From Ralstonia soli (GTDB taxonomy: Bacteria > Pseudomonadota > Gammaproteobacteria > Burkholderiales > Burkholderiaceae), in NCBI RefSeq assembly GCF_023955655.1, contig NZ_JAMXHT010000005.1, forward strand, positions 497,462 to 561,461: a stretch of DNA of 64,000 nucleotides, given 5' to 3'. A program made the translations under genes and the position numbers. The first letter of the stretch is position 1. Each line of letters opens with the position of its first letter. This document shows, one piece after another, positions 62,682 through 64,000 of this stretch. The notes beneath the pieces were generated by a model. The model searched no databases. It saw only the letters and a program-made list of their open reading frames with translations, and was not told where the DNA came from.

Positions 62682-64000
62682 GTGGATGAGGCGTTTGCCG
62701 CCCACCTGATCAACACGCTGGCGCGCACGTTGCTGCCTGCGGTGCTGCCATTCGTCGTGGCATGCGGCGCGGGTAGCCTGTTGTTGCGCCTGCTGGACGA
62801 CCTGCGCAGCGCGGCCGCCTCGCGCGCGCGCCTGCCGCTGCTCGTGTTGGCGCTGTTTGCCGCGATAGCGCTGTGGGTCGTACCGCTGCTGCCGCTGCTC
62901 GCGCGCTGGCCGTCGCTCGAAGATGCGTACTTGCTGCCGACGATGCTGGCGTCGTTCTGCTGGAGCCTGGCCGTCGCCGCGTTGTGGTGCGTGCTGGGCG
63001 CGCGTGCCGGCGCCGTGCGTGCCGTGTTGCTGGGTGTACTGCTCAGCGTCAGCGGCCCGGTGGCGGTGTTGCTGCTCGCCGGGGTGACGGGCTTTGGCGG
63101 TGCCGCCTGGGAGGATGCCGGGCTGCTCGGTATCGTGCTGGTGCTGTCGGCCGCGGGCTGTGCGGCGGCGCTGCGGTTTGCGCTCTCGGCCCGATCGGGT
63201 GCCAACGGTGTGGCTGTGCGCCGGCCCGTCGTCAGCTTGTTCGTGAGCACGCTGTTCGGGGTCGCGCTGACGGTGGATGCGGTGTGTGCGGCGTCATTGG
63301 CGGGTGCGTTTTCGGCGTCGTCTGCCAGCGCACCGGCGTGGCTGACTGTGCTGCTCGTCATGGGCGCGGCTGCGGCAGTGCTTGCCGTTTTCCTGCTGGG
63401 CTACCGAGACCGCACGCTGGGCGACACCGCCGCTGCCATTGCCGGCCGGGAGATCCGCCTGCGCAAGGAAACCATGCAGGCGCTCAATGATCTGGAGCAG
63501 AGCTACCGCCAGCGCGAAGCCGAACTGACGACACGCCACCAACTGTTGCTCGACGGTGCCGACGTCGGCTTGTGGGAGTTTGACCTGATCACCCGCGCGG
63601 CACAGTTTTCGCCGCGCTTTGCCGCCATGCTCGGCTACGCGCTCAAGGAGATCGGGCCCAGCACCAGCGAATATCTGCGCCTGGTGCACCCCGACGATCT
63701 GCCGATGGTGCTCAATCGCATCCAGGCGCACGTCGATGGCAGCACGCCGGCATACGCGGCGGAATTCCGCATGCGGCACAAGAACGGCGGCTATCGCCAG
63801 ATCGTTGCGCACGGTGTGGCATGGCGGGATGCCGGCGGGCGCGCCATGCGCATGGCCGGATCGCACGTTGAAGCGGCCGCAACAACCGCCTCACCCGATT
63901 TCACCGCACCAAACCTGGAAACAGCGGCCCAGGTGCCGGGCGCGCAGCAGGCGTTTGCGCGCCACGGGCTGTGGGAATCCTGGTCGCCTGCAGACCATTC
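62682..64000 (+). CDS. Membrane PAS-domain sensor protein, 5' part (cut by window end)
   Basis: GTG 62682 with AGGAG 10 bases upstream opens a frame that stays open for 439 codons to the window end. Seven or eight hydrophobic helices (about 15-245), then a coiled-coil linker (IRLRKETMQALNDLEQSYRQREAEL, about 265-290) and a PAS_3-type domain (about 292-400: GLWEFDLITRAAQFSPRF, HPDDLPMVLNRIQAHVDG, FRMRHKNGGYRQIVAHG). The output domain (histidine kinase or GGDEF/EAL) lies beyond the window. No MHYT or MASE motif is obvious in the membrane part. Confidence 0.8.
   Translation, partial: MDEAFAAHLINTLARTLLPAVLPFVVACGAGSLLLRLLDDLRSAAASRARLPLLVLALFAAIALWVVPLLPLLARWPSLEDAYLLPTMLASFCWSLAVAALWCVLGARAGAVRAVLLGVLLSVSGPVAVLLLAGVTGFGGAAWEDAGLLGIVLVLSAAGCAAALRFALSARSGANGVAVRRPVVSLFVSTLFGVALTVDAVCAASLAGAFSASSASAPAWLTVLLVMGAAAAVLAVFLLGYRDRTLGDTAAAIAGREIRLRKETMQALNDLEQSYRQREAELTTRHQLLLDGADVGLWEFDLITRAAQFSPRFAAMLGYALKEIGPSTSEYLRLVHPDDLPMVLNRIQAHVDGSTPAYAAEFRMRHKNGGYRQIVAHGVAWRDAGGRAMRMAGSHVEAAATTASPDFTAPNLETAAQVPGAQQAFARHGLWESWSPADH

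Overview
The window is a stretch of GC-rich, densely coding bacterial chromosome with the look of a beta-proteobacterium of the Burkholderiaceae, most probably Ralstonia. The reasons are the GC-biased codon use, the gene families present (MexF-type RND pump, ModE/ModB/ModC, OhrR/Ohr, OtsBA, FadH, DUF3175, dodecin) and an intergenic hairpin element of a kind I associate with Ralstonia. There are about 54 real genes and no rRNA, tRNA, CRISPR array, insertion sequence or prophage. The species call is an inference from gene content, not a database match.

Layout. 1-163: the 3' end of ribB. 195-7436: a divergent catabolic island. On the minus strand are an RpiR regulator, N-acyl-D-amino-acid deacylase, RidA, GntT-type permease and KDPG aldolase. 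On the plus strand are a DSD1-like PLP deaminase and a KDG-type kinase. The combination fits uptake and breakdown of an (N-acyl-)D-glucosaminate-like compound to pyruvate and glyceraldehyde-3-phosphate. Two nested inverted repeats lie in the divergent promoter region. 7530-7745: a large hairpin element and a terminator. 7765-15355: a secreted penicillin-acylase-family hydrolase, a hybrid histidine kinase, an MFS exporter, DUF3175, a small unknown protein and dodecin. 15423-19239: a lipoprotein phosphoesterase divergent from a di-heme cytochrome c peroxidase. 19364-26251: TerC/CBS/CorC protein, EamA exporter, AraC regulator, BaeSR two-component system with a Spy/CpxP-like protein, and UspA. 26391-32269: AraC regulator, two small secreted proteins, a candidate small RNA, a PAS-GAF-PAS-GGDEF-EAL protein and a small membrane protein.

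32364-35118 is a molybdenum region: modE plus a flavodoxin, convergent with modBC. There is no modA, and ModC is truncated. 35830-44156 is the most interesting part: a seven-gene, tightly coupled operon for an apparently uncharacterised synthase-dependent exopolysaccharide. It encodes WecB epimerase, a processive family-2 glycosyltransferase, a membrane-anchored bactofilin-like protein, a secreted helical-barrel protein, a membrane-anchored deacetylase-like protein, a YaiO-type outer-membrane barrel and a six-helix membrane protein. A 640-base gene-free stretch lies upstream.

44237-52804: a MexEF-OprN-like RND efflux operon, an alpha/beta hydrolase whose nucleophilic serine is replaced by aspartate, and a divergent LysR regulator. 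52902-53627: a secreted protein made of three 24-residue repeats, followed by a tandem array of palindromic repeats of about 43 bp. 53656-57785: a Mut7-C nuclease-like protein, ohr/ohrR with matching operator-like sites, and otsBA. 58022-64000: FadH, a small protein and a degenerate tyrosine recombinase whose start codons overlap back to back, GalE, and the start of a membrane PAS sensor cut by the window edge.
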